Shown here: positions 34,741-44,695 of the stretch, one piece after another
Layout of the letters: each line of letters opens with the position of its first letter
Position numbering within the stretch: the first letter of the stretch is position 1
DNA from: Bombyx mori
Taxonomy: Eukaryota; Arthropoda; Insecta; Lepidoptera; Bombycidae
Assembly (NCBI RefSeq): GCF_030269925.1
Contig: NC_085118.1
Coordinates: forward strand, 16,055,001 to 16,119,000
Length of the DNA stretch: 64,000 nt
Reading direction: 5' to 3'
Translations under genes and position numbers: made by a program
The notes under the pieces: generated by a model
Told to the model about the DNA's origin: nothing
Database searches by the model: none
The model's input: the letters and a program-made list of their open reading frames with translations, nothing else

Positions 34741-35343
34741 GAACAAATCACGCATGGTCATCCGGTCCCAATTTAGGATTCCCTGTGCTATTGGTACCAG
34801 AGACTAACATAGATACTTTAATAGTTTTTTTTTTTAAATTAAAGACATTTATATGTAGATAGTAAGCACCCAGACAAAGAGCAAAACGAATCTGTTAAAT
34901 TGGACGATATTACGAAAGGCGAACCGTGCTATCAAAAGTTGTATATTTTTCATACATTTAGCGATTGTTGCGGCGGAGTGAGACGGGTTTTCTCAACTTT
35001 AAAATATCAAATCAGAATTTCCTCGACAACTTTACATCGCTGCATCGTTACAAAAACATTTTTGCAACAATGTAAAGGAAGGGGTCGCTTGCTCGGCCAC
35101 TGGAAAGTTCTGGGGCTGTAAAATGTACGTAGAGCGCATTGTACGTTGTTTTCCCGAGCTTTGTGGCGTAACAGGAAAAACACTTTACTTTGGAAAAAAA
35201 AACTCGATTGTAACACGGAATAGCGTTCTCTCCACGCGAAAGCACAGAGACGAATAAACATGATAATTCGACGTAGCTGCAGGTAATAAAATAAATTATT
35301 AATAAAATAAATTAGCATTACAACTGTTCACGAAAAGATGTGT
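34741..35343. other. Spacer, no gene seen
   Basis: Mildly GC-richer near 34960-35100 with overlapping frames on both strands (34900-35121 plus, 35007-35318 minus). Neither shows a domain. Confidence 0.4.
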
Positions 35344-35679
35344 GGTGTCGTGGGACACCGGATAGGAACGAAGTCTCTTATTATAAAAATATTAATTTTA
35401 AGTTCTATTCGAGGTATAAAGAAAATAATTATTCGGGTATACATTTTTTATTATGATTTTTTTATAGATAAAAATAAAAATAAAATACTTTACAAAGTTA
35501 TCAACTTTTTTTATTCACAATGATTTATAAAATATATATAATAAAAATATGTTATTTTTTGTACGTTATTACAAAGTTAAGTCGTACACTGTGTGCATTA
35601 CTAACAAAAATCTTACGTTACGGACGTTTTTTCCCGGTTATTGTACCCCTCCGCATCGTCCCATAAGGAACTTCGTTCA
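35344..35679 (-). mobile_element. Short TIR element with outside hairpin, copy 3
   Basis: Inverted relative to copy 1. The hairpin GGTGTC-GTGG-GACACC is at 35344-35359, then GGATA-type spacing, the TIR GGAACGAAGTCTCTTAT at 35365-35381 and the other TIR ATAAGGAACTTCGTTC at 35663-35678. The internal ATTAGTAATGC-type unit occurs once here, against twice in copies 1 and 2. Confidence 0.7.
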
Positions 35680-35969
35680 AAAAAAAAAGCATAAATTATT
35701 ATGTTTTACTATAATACTGGAGTGCTTAAACATCACAATTTGAATGAGAGCACTCTATTTTCTTTTTATACCGACTTTGGACGTGAGATCGAAATATCGA
35801 TTATATTTTATGACGGCTGTAATACTCAGAGATGGCTGCTGCCCATCCTCCAATGAATCCTTCAGCTGATCCGCACGACAAGTGATACGGAGGTGCTATT
35901 CTAAGTAATTATTGTGTTTAGACGATAACACTGACGTTTTTTTCTAAGTGTTCAATTATGATTTTTTTT
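35680..35969. other. AT-rich spacer
   Basis: Nothing recognised. Confidence 0.4.
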
Positions 35970-36065
35970 AATTTTTTTTTTATTGCCGTATAGGCGAGAC
36001 GAGCCTAGGGCCCACCTGGTGGTGAGCGGTTACCGTAGTTTATGGACGTCAGCAATGCCAGAGCT
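35970..36065 (-). repeat. Type B tail fragment
   Basis: Minus-strand copy: T run, then GCCCACCTGGTGGTGAGCGG and GTCAGCAATGCCAGAGC. Confidence 0.6.
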
Positions 36066-36629
36066 AAGCCTACCGTTTAATACTCACAAGCCTCTTTTGC
36101 AGAAGGACATGCCATAGAAAGAAAGTCGATCATCGGTATTATATCGAACATAGAGAGACGACGGAAGTAGATTAGAACTTGCATTGAAATGTACGCGCGT
36201 GTAATTAGGTCACCGGCAGACTAGATGAGTCTTTTCAAAACATTATCCTGAATTTGGCGCTGTATCAAAATGAAATTTTATTTCAAGAGTTTTGTTTAAA
36301 CTCTGAAATCGAATATTTCCTGTGAAGACGAAAACAGAAATGGAAAATTACTGAACTCAGGTTTTTATTTAAAAAAGTGTGTGTGTCCGCTCCGACGCAC
36401 GACTGGAGTTTACTGGATATAAAAAATTAAACGAAACAATACGAGAAATAGTTCTATATTACGACAACACGATACACTACAGATTATTAACAAATTAACG
36501 AGACACAAAACAAACGACTAACAAATATATGAAAATACAATAATGAGAGAAACGCGCGATCAGTACGAGGCTTTGTGGCGGACTGCCGGCGCAGCAGCCC
36601 GGCGTCACCTGCAATAACGCGGCCGCGCG
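36066..36629. other. Spacer leading into a GC-rich patch
   Basis: AT-rich up to about 36540, then a GC-rich stretch (GGCGGACTGCCGGCGCAGCA) that continues into the 80-base tandem repeat. No frame recognised. It may be part of an unidentified element. Confidence 0.4.
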
Positions 36630-36798
36630 TTGGCTCCTGATGGCGCGCGCACGCATCACGCAATCAGGAGCCAATCAGGCGCATAACGCATTTCGTGTGA
36701 CATGCTAGTACGATTTTGATTGGCGCGCGCACGCATCACGCAATCAGGAGCCAATCAGGCGCATAACGCATTTCGTGTGACATGCTAGTACGATTTTG
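36630..36798. repeat. Exact 80-bp tandem duplication with a 12-bp inverted repeat
   Basis: TGGCGCGCGCACGCATCACG starts at 36641 and again at 36721. The units agree over 78 bases through GCTAGTACGATTTTG. TTGGCTCCTGAT (36630-36641) and ATCAGGAGCCAA (36663-36674) are perfect complements around a 21-base loop. Each unit carries CCAAT and CpG-rich words. The near identity indicates a recent duplication. Confidence 0.85.
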
Positions 36799-37017
36799 GT
36801 CCCCATAATTTTCATACCCCGGGCCTATATATGTAAATCGATTCTAAAGGAGTAAACTCCAAAAATTTTACTGATAAATGGGGCAAGATAAGCTTTACCA
36901 AAAATAATGCTAAATGGTGATTAGCACATAGATATTACAACATAACAACGCATCATCCATTTGACAAGTAATTACTAAGAATCAAGGACTATTTTCTTGG
37001 TCGCGTTGTTCATTCAT

Positions 37018-37166
37018 TCCGTTGTAACTATACTTAGACCGTAGAACTTATATCTCAAGATAGGTGGCGCATTTACGTTGTGGATGTCTATGGGCTCCAG
37101 TAACCACTTAACACCAGGTGGGCTGTGAACTCGTCCATCCATCTAAGCAATAAAAAAATAAAAAAA
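37018..37166 (+). repeat. BMC1-like tail unit, 5'-truncated
   Basis: Starts inside the unit at CCGTTGTAACTATACTTAGA and ends AAGCAAT plus an A-rich tail. Confidence 0.8.
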
Positions 37167-37458
37167 CGGTTATACAAAATGGGACCTCATGTTTCAAAGT
37201 GGTTATCATGCGCGTAGTGAAATATATCATTTTAGGGCATGAGGTTTCTCAAGAATAAAATTCGATTTCGCTTAGCGACTGTAATCATCCGATTTAATGT
37301 AGCCTAGTCAGACTTTAATTAAAGAAATAACAGAACAGAACACAAGACTGCTTCGTGGAAGAAATAGGTAAAATATTATGTGGGCAGCTCTGACGAAAAG
37401 CTTATATTCTGCTAATTTTATTTTTATTACAAAATGCGTTATGTTGGTTCGTAAACAC

Positions 37459-37836
37459 TGTAACGCCCGTAAGAGTAACGCCATCTATCGCCGAATGGCT
37501 GAACGAATATTGAAGGACCTAGTAAAATCTAGAACGCTCGAGGAGTACAACGCCATCTATTGTCAGATAGCGGAAAAACACAATACTCGACTTTTGTGGA
37601 ATAATCTCGACGACTCTAGGGATTTCCTCTCGCCTATAAAAGCGTTGCAGAGATGTCACGCAGTCAGTCAGTAATCGGAACTACTCGAAGCAAAACAGCG
37701 AACGGATCACCTGAAGCGAAACGGAGGAAGCGAATTGAGAATTTTAAAGTGTTTGTGAAGTGTTCTAAGTGTTAATACAGTGTTAACTTGTACTTCGGTA
37801 GATTTTTTTATTTATCCCGAACCCCAGCGCGTAACA
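37459..37836 (+). mobile_element. Solo LTR, complete
   Basis: Starts TGTAACGCCCGTAAGAG and ends CCAGCGCGTAACA, the TG...CA termini of an LTR. It is about 378 bases long, with a TATA box, initiator and CCTGAAGCGAAACGGAGG region shared with 988-1355. The flanks AACAC and ATAC suggest a worn 4-5 base target duplication. No internal retrotransposon sequence is attached. The 98-codon frame at 37378-37674 crosses its left edge and is spurious. Confidence 0.75.
37635..37672 (+). promoter_or_regulatory. LTR core promoter: TATA box plus TCAGT initiator
   Basis: TATAAA is at 37635-37640 and TCAGT at 37664-37668, again at 37668-37672. The A at 37666 lies 31 bases downstream of the TATA box start. The element is identical to that of the other LTR. 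Confidence 0.7.
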
Positions 37837-37903
37837 ATACATTAGGTACATACATATGTATGCATTTTTATTTAGAAACATATATGAATTTTAGTAAAGT
37901 CGC

Positions 37904-38080
37904 TTTTTTTTCTTGCTTCTTCGCTGGTAGCCTACAGATACACTACGGATAGCTAAACTCACGGGCTCAACCTGGCAGAATTTGCTAACGCAAGAGTAGT
38001 TCTTCGCAGAACCTACCACCATCTCGGAATCGCGATGCACTGAGAAAATCCGGCAAGAGGCTCTAAGATCTATGGGACTA
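37904..38080 (-). repeat. Decayed Bm1-like SINE
   Basis: Minus strand: T run at 37904, AACTCACGGGCTCAACCTGG, TTTGCTAACGCAAGAGTAG, CTACCACCATCTCGGAATCG and AAAATCCGGCAAGAGGCTC, in Bm1 order with many changes. Confidence 0.65.
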
Positions 38081-38951
38081 AAGTTACATAACTCCATACA
38101 TCAAATATCATAAGCATTAGGCTACGAATCAAAAACTATTCAATAGATCAATGGTCCAATAAATACATTGATCAAACACCATTTAGGTAACAACTTACAA
38201 AGCTAAGCTAAGCCGAGCGATCTATCTGATTGAAATGTCCATTACCGCATTAGGATTATCACTAATCACTCTGTTAATGGAGAATGATTGATTCGATCTC
38301 ATTATGGATAATCTAGTAGCGTATCCCCAATTCCGAGGAGGGCAATTTCAGAATGTGATCTCAGTCTCAAAATGCTTTATAGTTTTCATGGTGTTGGATG
38401 GCTCGGCGTTTTCGCTCGCTTAGCATTTTTATTATTTTTAATTGCTAAAATGGGTGGACGAGCTCAAGGCTCACCTGGTGTTAACTCATAGACAAACTCG
38501 AAACTCGAGCTCGAAACTCATAGACAACACCCACGTTAATGGTTCCGCTACAAGTCATGATGAGCTAACCGCATTTCGAATATGCATACATAGTCATTTT
38601 TCACAAAACATTTTTGATTACATACATACATATATACTATATGCAATATCTCACAGGTTAAAAAAGAACTGAGAAATCTCTAACTGAAAAAACATCTATC
38701 ATCTAGCTAAATCACATCAATATCGACATGGCGACACGAAAAAAATCAGCTAATACGTACGAAATTTTGGAACGAGGACATCTGATTCGATCGCGTTTTT
38801 ACTGACATTTGTAAAGAACAAAAGTCGCTGAACATGCACAAGGTGGCTAATGCGAAATCGATTACTGTTGACATAACGACTTCCTCATTGACTGGCTCTC
38901 GGTGTGACTTCAGCGAATTTACGACGAAAATGAGTTATTTTATAATAAAAA
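38081..38951. other. Spacer with one short tail-unit end
   Basis: A truncated minus-strand tail-unit end lies at 38426-38482 (GGGTGGACGAGCTCAAGGCT, CACCTGGTGTTAAC). Otherwise nothing recognised. Confidence 0.45.
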
Positions 38952-39532
38952 CTAGCTGACCCGGCAAACGTTGTTTTGCCATATATACGATTGCGGGAAT
39001 TCCGAAGAAAGAAGAAGGAAGAAAGGATGAAGGGGAGAGTGAAGAGAAGAGAAGAGAAGAAAGAAGAGACAGTCCCACCCATTGCTACCTCAAGCCTGCC
39101 TTACAACATCCTGCAGCGCATCACTCCTGCCTCATTAGGCAGGGAGATTCAGCCCGGGCAGAGGGGTTTCCCCGAGGCCCACTCCGTGCCCCTGCAAGTG
39201 TAGAAAAAAGAAAACTAGCTTATTGTAAGTGTGTAAGGATGTGGTAAATGAGTGAAAAAGGCATGTAGCGCTGTGAATGATAAGGGAATATAAAAATAAC
39301 AAAATCTCATTCAACCACATAATGCCTCATTATAACAAAAAAAAATTGTCCTTAAAATAAAAATATAAATCTTAGGGGTGGACAACCCTTATCACTTAGG
39401 ATTATGAAAAATAGATAGTAGCTGATTCTCAGACCTATTGAACATGCATATAAAATTTCATAAAAATCGGTCAAACCGTTTCAGAGGAGTATGGTAACTG
39501 ACATTGTGACACGAGAATTTTATATTATAAGA
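38952..39532 (-). mobile_element. Helitron-like element interrupted by another repeat
   Basis: Minus strand: 5' end TCTTATAATATAAAATTCTC preceded by A at 39532/39533, and 3' end CGGGTCAGCTAG followed by T at 38952. The interior words AAATCGGTCAAACCGTTTC and GATTCTCAGACCTATTGAAC are on the plus strand. The middle is displaced by the family G repeat at 39003-39202. Confidence 0.6.
39003..39202 (+). repeat. Purine/GC-rich repeat family G, copy 2
   Basis: GAAGAAAGAAGAAGGAAGAA, ACAGTCCCACCCATTG, CTGCCTCATTAGGCAGGGAG and GGGCAGAGGGGTTTCCCCGA match 22150-22325 in order. It sits inside a Helitron-like element. The (GAAGA)n stretch is expanded here. Confidence 0.5.
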
Positions 39533-39683
39533 TATTACAGAATGAACACCTGAGAGAGCTCGCCAGATAGTAGTAGGTGATGCTTTATAGCAATACATTT
39601 TATTTATATATGGATTTGTATTGCTTATGCAATAAAATATGTATTTGTAATAATTTCTATAATATGTACTTCTTTAAAATATA

Positions 39684-39898
39684 CTAGCGACCCGCCCTCG
39701 CTTCGCTTCGGAAACATTAAAACACACATGAAACCAAAAAAAAAAAATAAAAAAATAAAAAAAAAATTAGCCTATGTTCATCAGGGACAATGTCGGCTTC
39801 TAATGGAAAAAGAATTTTTCAAATCGGTCCAGTAGTTTCGGAGCCTATTCGAAACAAACAAACAAACAAATCTTTCCTCTTTATAATATTAGTATAGA
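39684..39898 (-). mobile_element. Helitron-like element
   Basis: Minus strand: begins TCTATACTAATATTATAAAG after an A, and ends GGGCGGGTCGCTAG before a T. The interior has GGCTCCGAAACTACTGGACC (minus) and A/T homopolymer expansions. Its relative is at 56259-56663. Non-autonomous, with no strong 3' hairpin seen. Confidence 0.6.
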
Positions 39899-40391
39899 TA
39901 TAGATTACAAGCTTTTATGCGTTACGATGTTATATGTAGTAAAGCGTAAACCATTAGTTTAACTCTATTTGAAAGTGCTTCTGACCATTTGAAAAAGCTT
40001 CCACGAATAAAAGCATTTTGATTTTGATACGATTTGACTTTGAAAGGCTGGCTACTTCATTAATCTTATTGCGTCCTAATCTGAACATCCAAGAAAATTA
40101 CTAGCAATAGTAAAGAATGTGGGAGTAATAGAGTATTAACGAGCAAATTTTTTAAATATTTTCTCTTTTATTGTTCATATACATCTCCGCTATTGATTTT
40201 TGTATAACTTTCATAGGTAAACATGCATTAATTTGGAGCAGAACATAGGCATTGCATTAAAATCTAAGATTGTAAAAGAGTCATTTAAATGTTTTTGGAA
40301 TTTGACTTTCCACAGACTATGAGCAATAAGAAAAGTTTGACATTATACAAATAGTATGCATGCGTGTGTGTGTCAAATACATTTAACTTTA
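39899..40391. other. AT-rich spacer
   Basis: Just before the next Helitron, 40339-40380 carries GTTTGACATTATACAAATAG and TATGCATGCGTGTGTGTGTC. These words also occur in the interior of that Helitron, so this may be a remnant of another copy. Confidence 0.4.
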
Positions 40392-40816
40392 TCTATATAT
40401 TAATACGTGAAGCAAAAACTTTGTATCCCTTTTTACGAAAATTGCGCGCGGACGGAGGAGTATGAAAATTTCTATACTTATAGAGAATATAGAGAAGAAG
40501 TGCACAATGCTAATATTTTTTTTAAATAATGCATAAAAGATACATTAAATCAATAAAGAAAACATTACACACACTACATACCATGTATTTGACGCACACA
40601 CGCATGCATACTATTTACTGTCAAACTTTTGTTCTTGACGTCTGTTGTCAAATTGAGAATAGATTAAATATTGTTTTTCTTTGTTAATATTTTTTATAGT
40701 GTAGTCTTGGCGAATTTTGTGATTATAGAAGTATAAAATACAATAATAATAGTGTACAAACTTACAATTCCAATTAATTAATTATAGTCGAATTTCGACT
40801 ACTGCGGGACCTCTAG
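40392..40816 (+). mobile_element. Non-autonomous Helitron, copy 2, with intact termini
   Basis: Starts TCTATATATTAATACGTGAA at 40392 with A before it, and ends CTAG at 40813-40816 with T after it. The hairpin TAGTCGA-ATT-TCGACTA is followed by 11 bases (CTGCGGGACCT) and then CTAG, the textbook Helitron 3' end. About 425 bases, no open frame. Same family as 18112-18521. Confidence 0.8.
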
Positions 40817-41277
40817 TACTGTTTAATGTGAGAACTTTTTTAGCAAGCAATGTCGTTAATACGAAAATAACTCTGTCTGTCTTTTAAGAGATCACGCCCA
40901 AACTCGCATATTATGCACAATCAAGATTGTAAATCCATTCTATTCACTAGGCGATCTTCCTGGCTGCTCGGACCGACTCGCATCCGTCACGTTGGTCTGT
41001 CGTATTCCACCCGACCGCTTCATTTGTCCAGCTATTGATTTACGAAAGACGGCATGGGCATCGTTTGGATACAGGAAGTTGTTCTCAATCATTTTTAGGT
41101 CAGTGGATGATGATATCTTATCCCAACATTAATCAGGAGAGTTCTGGATGTAACCTCATAAATTTACGTCCTGGTTGATTACAGCAACTGCTTAAAATCT
41201 AGTGGCCTAAGGGCTTAACTGGGTAGTCGTTGCTTGGTAGTAATGCTGCTAAAAGCCACGTTAAGTAAAAACGTGCA
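40817..41277. other. Spacer, no gene seen
   Basis: Nothing recognised. Confidence 0.4.
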
Positions 41278-41487
41278 TTTTTTTCTATTGCTTATGCTAT
41301 GTCTATGGGTTACTGGAACCCATAGACATCTACAACGTAAATGCGCCACCCATCTTGAGATATGAGTTCTCAGTATAGTTACGGCTGCCCCACCCTTCAA
41401 ACCGAAACGCATTACTGCTTCACGGCAGAAATAGGCGGGGTGGTGGTACCTTCCCGTGCGGTCTCACATGAGGTCCTACCAACAGTA
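41278..41487 (-). repeat. BMC1-like tail unit with internal rearrangement
   Basis: Minus-strand copy. Near the A-tail end the segment with GAGCTCGTCC is replaced by TATGTCTATGGGTTACTGGA, a partial palindrome with the following CCCATAGACAT. The border at 41487 reads TACTGTTGGTAGGACCTC on the minus strand. Confidence 0.75.
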
Positions 41488-42694
41488 TATTAAAAAGCTG
41501 CATATTAAACAGCTTGGCTATATATGGAGGTATACATTCTACTGATTTTGTAATTCGAACAACATTTCAAAAGCACACAGAAGCCAAAAATAAAACCTTA
41601 AATTATTACCCTGAATAACATAATTCAAATGCAAAACGCGGTTCGTAATTATGCAAACAGCCACCTGAAATGGTAAGTTTCGTACTTTCCACATCATGAT
41701 AAAAGATACAAACAAAAAAGTTGCGTGGCCGGAAAGCTCTACATAAACCTCTCCTATACCAAAAACACTGCTGTAACGATAAAATCAGTACAAAACGTAG
41801 AGCTTTTTTTTACAATATAACAAAATTTTGGATACTACTGTTTGTTTGCTTTAAATTGTATTTTAACCAAATGACATTGTAGATTACTGTACATTGAAAG
41901 TATATTTCTATGAAGCAACTATATTAAATAAGATAAGATAAGATATCTTAATAGATTCGCTATTAGTTTGAAACTAATCATAACTACAATGTCCTTTAGG
42001 CCCCAATGCAAGCCCACTAGACAGAATGACAATATCTTACTTATGCTGGCAAGTATTGCTTTATATAATACATAGGAGTTTGTTAAGATCAATGTCAATA
42101 AACACCGTCGATATATTTAGTATCGGTTGCTGTATGTCCACTATTAAATATCCCTCGTAATGATTGACTTCATGATAATCTATGGTACATAAGCATTCAA
42201 CATTTTTCTTCGACCTATGTTAATTAGTCTCTAAATTAGCCAAGGAACACAATAAGTCGATTAATAAAACTTTAAACGACTTCTACTTATAGCCCTCCGA
42301 TTCTACTAAAGTATTCTTAGCACTTAACGTGAGTACCACAACAGAGTATCCATTAAACGAACGTTCTAGAAACCTCATACAATACGACGTGTGTTTAGAC
42401 AATAGGCTTCAGCGGAGTACGAAACCGGATGCCCTGTCTTTTAGTTCCGAGTTTTTATCCGGTTTTTCAGTTAACCGTGTCCCGAACCCGGTTGTGCTGG
42501 AATTGACTTTAGTCGGTGATGGTGGCCATTGAAAGTTTTAGTAAAGCGTTTGTGATTTATGTTAAAACACACAAAGGTCTTTAGGAACTGCTCTTTCTAA
42601 TATTTGAGTCTTTATGTTGAGCTTTTTATTATTAGCCAATACTAGAAGAATGCTTTTTAAGCAGACCTTGAGCTTTGACCCTAGACCTTGAGTC
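41488..42694. other. AT-rich spacer, no gene seen
   Basis: A 67-codon plus-strand frame at 42329-42532 has no recognisable content. Confidence 0.45.
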
Positions 42695-42709
42695 ATGAGA
42701 TAGTGCCTT

Positions 42710-43179
42710 CATACGGGCGACGGACCGTCGAGGCGATCCGCCCGGTCCTCTCGGTCTGGGTGAATCGCGACCGAGGACGTCTCACCTTCCGAGCGACGCA
42801 GATGCTCACGGGACACGGCTGTTTCGGTCGCTACCTGCACCTCGTCGCCCGGAGGGAGCCGACGCCGAAGTGCCACCACTGCAGTGGCTGCAACGAGGAC
42901 ACGGCGGAGCACACTTTCGCATACTGCCCCGCTTTCGCGGAGCAGCGCCGCGTCCTCGTTGCAAAAATAGGACCGGACTTGTCGCTTCCGACCGTCGTGG
43001 CTACGATGCTCGGCAGCGACGAGTCCTGGCAGGCGATGCTCGACTTCTGCGAGTCCACCATCTCGCAGAAGGAGGCGGCGGAACGGGAGAGGGAGAGCTC
43101 TTCTTCCCTCTCGGCGCCGTACCGCCGCCGTCGAGCTGGGGGTCGGAGGAGGGCGTTTGTCCAGCTCCGGCCCCTATGA
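42710..43179 (+). CDS. ORF2 C-terminal fragment of an R1-clade element (not an independent gene)
   Basis: An open frame of about 155 codons from the insertion edge to a TGA at 43177-43179. It starts YGRRTVEAIRPVLSVWVNRD, and GRRTVEA equals the last residues of the ORF2 that leaves the window at 64000. Here we therefore see the C-terminal domain of a related protein. It carries a zinc-binding motif C-H-H-C...H-x4-C (CHHCSGCNED, then AEHTFAYC), the usual CCHC of R1-clade ORF2, and ends in a basic RRRRAGGRRR stretch. Synonymous differences in the overlap show that the two are different copies or subfamilies. No promoter or start codon, so it is not expected to be expressed by itself. Confidence 0.8.
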
Positions 43180-43788
43180 GGAGGCAGTCTCCTCCCGGTG
43201 ATGGTCACGGGGCGACCTAAGGGGGTTGAGGCTGCGCCGCACGCTACCGTCACTCTAGCGCGCTGGCACCAGGAGGACGGGACGACGCGTCGGCGGCTGC
43301 AGACTGCGATGCGGTACGCACTTTCGTCGTCGCTGTCGTCGCCGAACATACTGTTGAAGAGCAACCCGGTCGGCGGTGTATCGCGTTCCGACCCGGCAGG
43401 CTGGTTCTGGCCCAGCGGGGTATCCCGGAACACTAGCGGCACCGCCCGGGCGGCCTGGTAGGGCCGCCGTACCGCGGAGACCGACGTCGTTGGTCGTCGA
43501 CTATCGGCTCGACCCGTCGGTCGGGCGTCCTCGGGGTGGCGCCGCGTGTCTGGTTGTAGTGTTGACCGCGGGAACCCCCCTACTCTGACCGGATTTTGAC
43601 CCTGGACGGAGATCGGACGTCGGGTGTAAGAGTGCAGGGGAGTCGTTTAGTGGGTGGGCCCTAAAATCCTTGGGCCCGCGGTCTGCTCTCAACACCTGCA
43701 GACCGTTTAGTCTCACATACCCCGCGCGCCCCCTAGGCGCGGGGACCTCGTAGGAGGTTCGGCCCCAGGCCCGAAAAAAAAAAAAAAA
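43180..43788 (+). other. R1-clade 3' UTR and poly(A)
   Basis: GC-rich, no conserved frame. Its last part (GGTGGGCCCTAAAATCCTTG, GGGCCCGCGGTCTGCTC, GGGGACCTCGTAGGAGGTTC) recurs inverted at 45838-45985, which supports its role as a 3' UTR. Long frames on both strands here (such as 42831-43442 minus) are GC-driven shadows. Confidence 0.75.
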
Positions 43789-43802
43789 TGAGATAGTGCC
43801 TT

Positions 43803-44695
43803 GCACGCTATTCATACTGGAACAGATTGAAGAAATACCAGAAATACTCATTGCGATACTCATATCCATTAAAAATCAAACACACAAAATTTATAATGAT
43901 AAATAAGAACTTGAAATATGTACTTCTACTAATATTAATATATTATATTTCTGCAATGACTTAGTTATGATTCCGTATTCTTCGAGAGGCTAAAATTAAT
44001 TCAAACTCCGGGCTCATATCTCAAAGGGAGTGGCGGCTTTCATATTGTGATATCAATGGAATACGATAATCGTTCAACATGGGTTGAGTCGAGAGATCGT
44101 TAATCCACCGATGCAAAAAAAAAAATGTATAACAAAATACATTTAAATTCATGAGCAAACTAGTTTCAGAAGAATATCTCAAGTGACGGATATTACCCTG
44201 AAACATTATCATTCTGTCCGGTTATTACCAACTTTCACCATATCGTAGCTTACTAAACCGAGTATTACCGTTAAAAGAAACTACCAATAACCGGGTAATA
44301 CAGATTACGACCGGGTTTACTTGGAACGCTTTTAAAGGCGCCTTTTCATATTTCCCGTCTTATGGTTCAGCATTTTTTAACTAAGTTGCGAAGGTCAAAG
44401 CTTCTTGCGTATTAAAATGCTTTTAAGATACAATGAGAGGTGATTTTTAGGTTGTACTGTTGTTTGATGAGAAAGGATTTATATAGAGTACAAAATAACT
44501 TGCTCACAAATAATTTAAAGAGCTGATAAAACAAAGCTGAAAACAAAAACATTTGTAAAGTTTTCGGATCCTTATAATTTGAAATGACGACATCCTCCTG
44601 ATTTAAATATTACAGCAAGGCACAGACCAACTACCTGAAAATATTGGTCTCATCCAATGTATTTCCAGACTTTTTTTGTTTCAAGTACCAGTATC
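43803..44695. other. AT-rich spacer
   Basis: A decayed tail-unit trace may lie at 44008-44060 (GGGCTCATATCTCAAAGGGA, GTGGCGGC). No gene. Confidence 0.4.

Larger units (their letters stand above)
42695..43802 (+). mobile_element. 5'-truncated R1-clade retrotransposon with 15-bp target duplication
   Basis: ATGAGATAGTGCCTT occurs at 42695-42709 and at 43788-43802. Between them is a GC-rich insert (42710-43787) holding the end of ORF2, a ~590-base 3' UTR and a 15-base A run (43774-43788). The last base of the A run may be shared with the target copy. The clean duplication and open frame indicate a fairly recent insertion made by target-primed reverse transcription. Confidence 0.85.

Noticed and set aside
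36641..36798. CRISPR array or satellite
   Set aside because: Only two adjacent 80-base units, without spacers, in a eukaryotic repeat landscape.
39684..39898. RTE-type LINE 3' end
   Set aside because: Considered because of the TATAATATTAGTATAGAT end, but the A^TC...CTAG^T termini fit a Helitron better.
42831..43442. 203-codon minus-strand frame
   Set aside because: It is antisense to the ORF2 fragment and 3' UTR of the truncated R1-clade copy.
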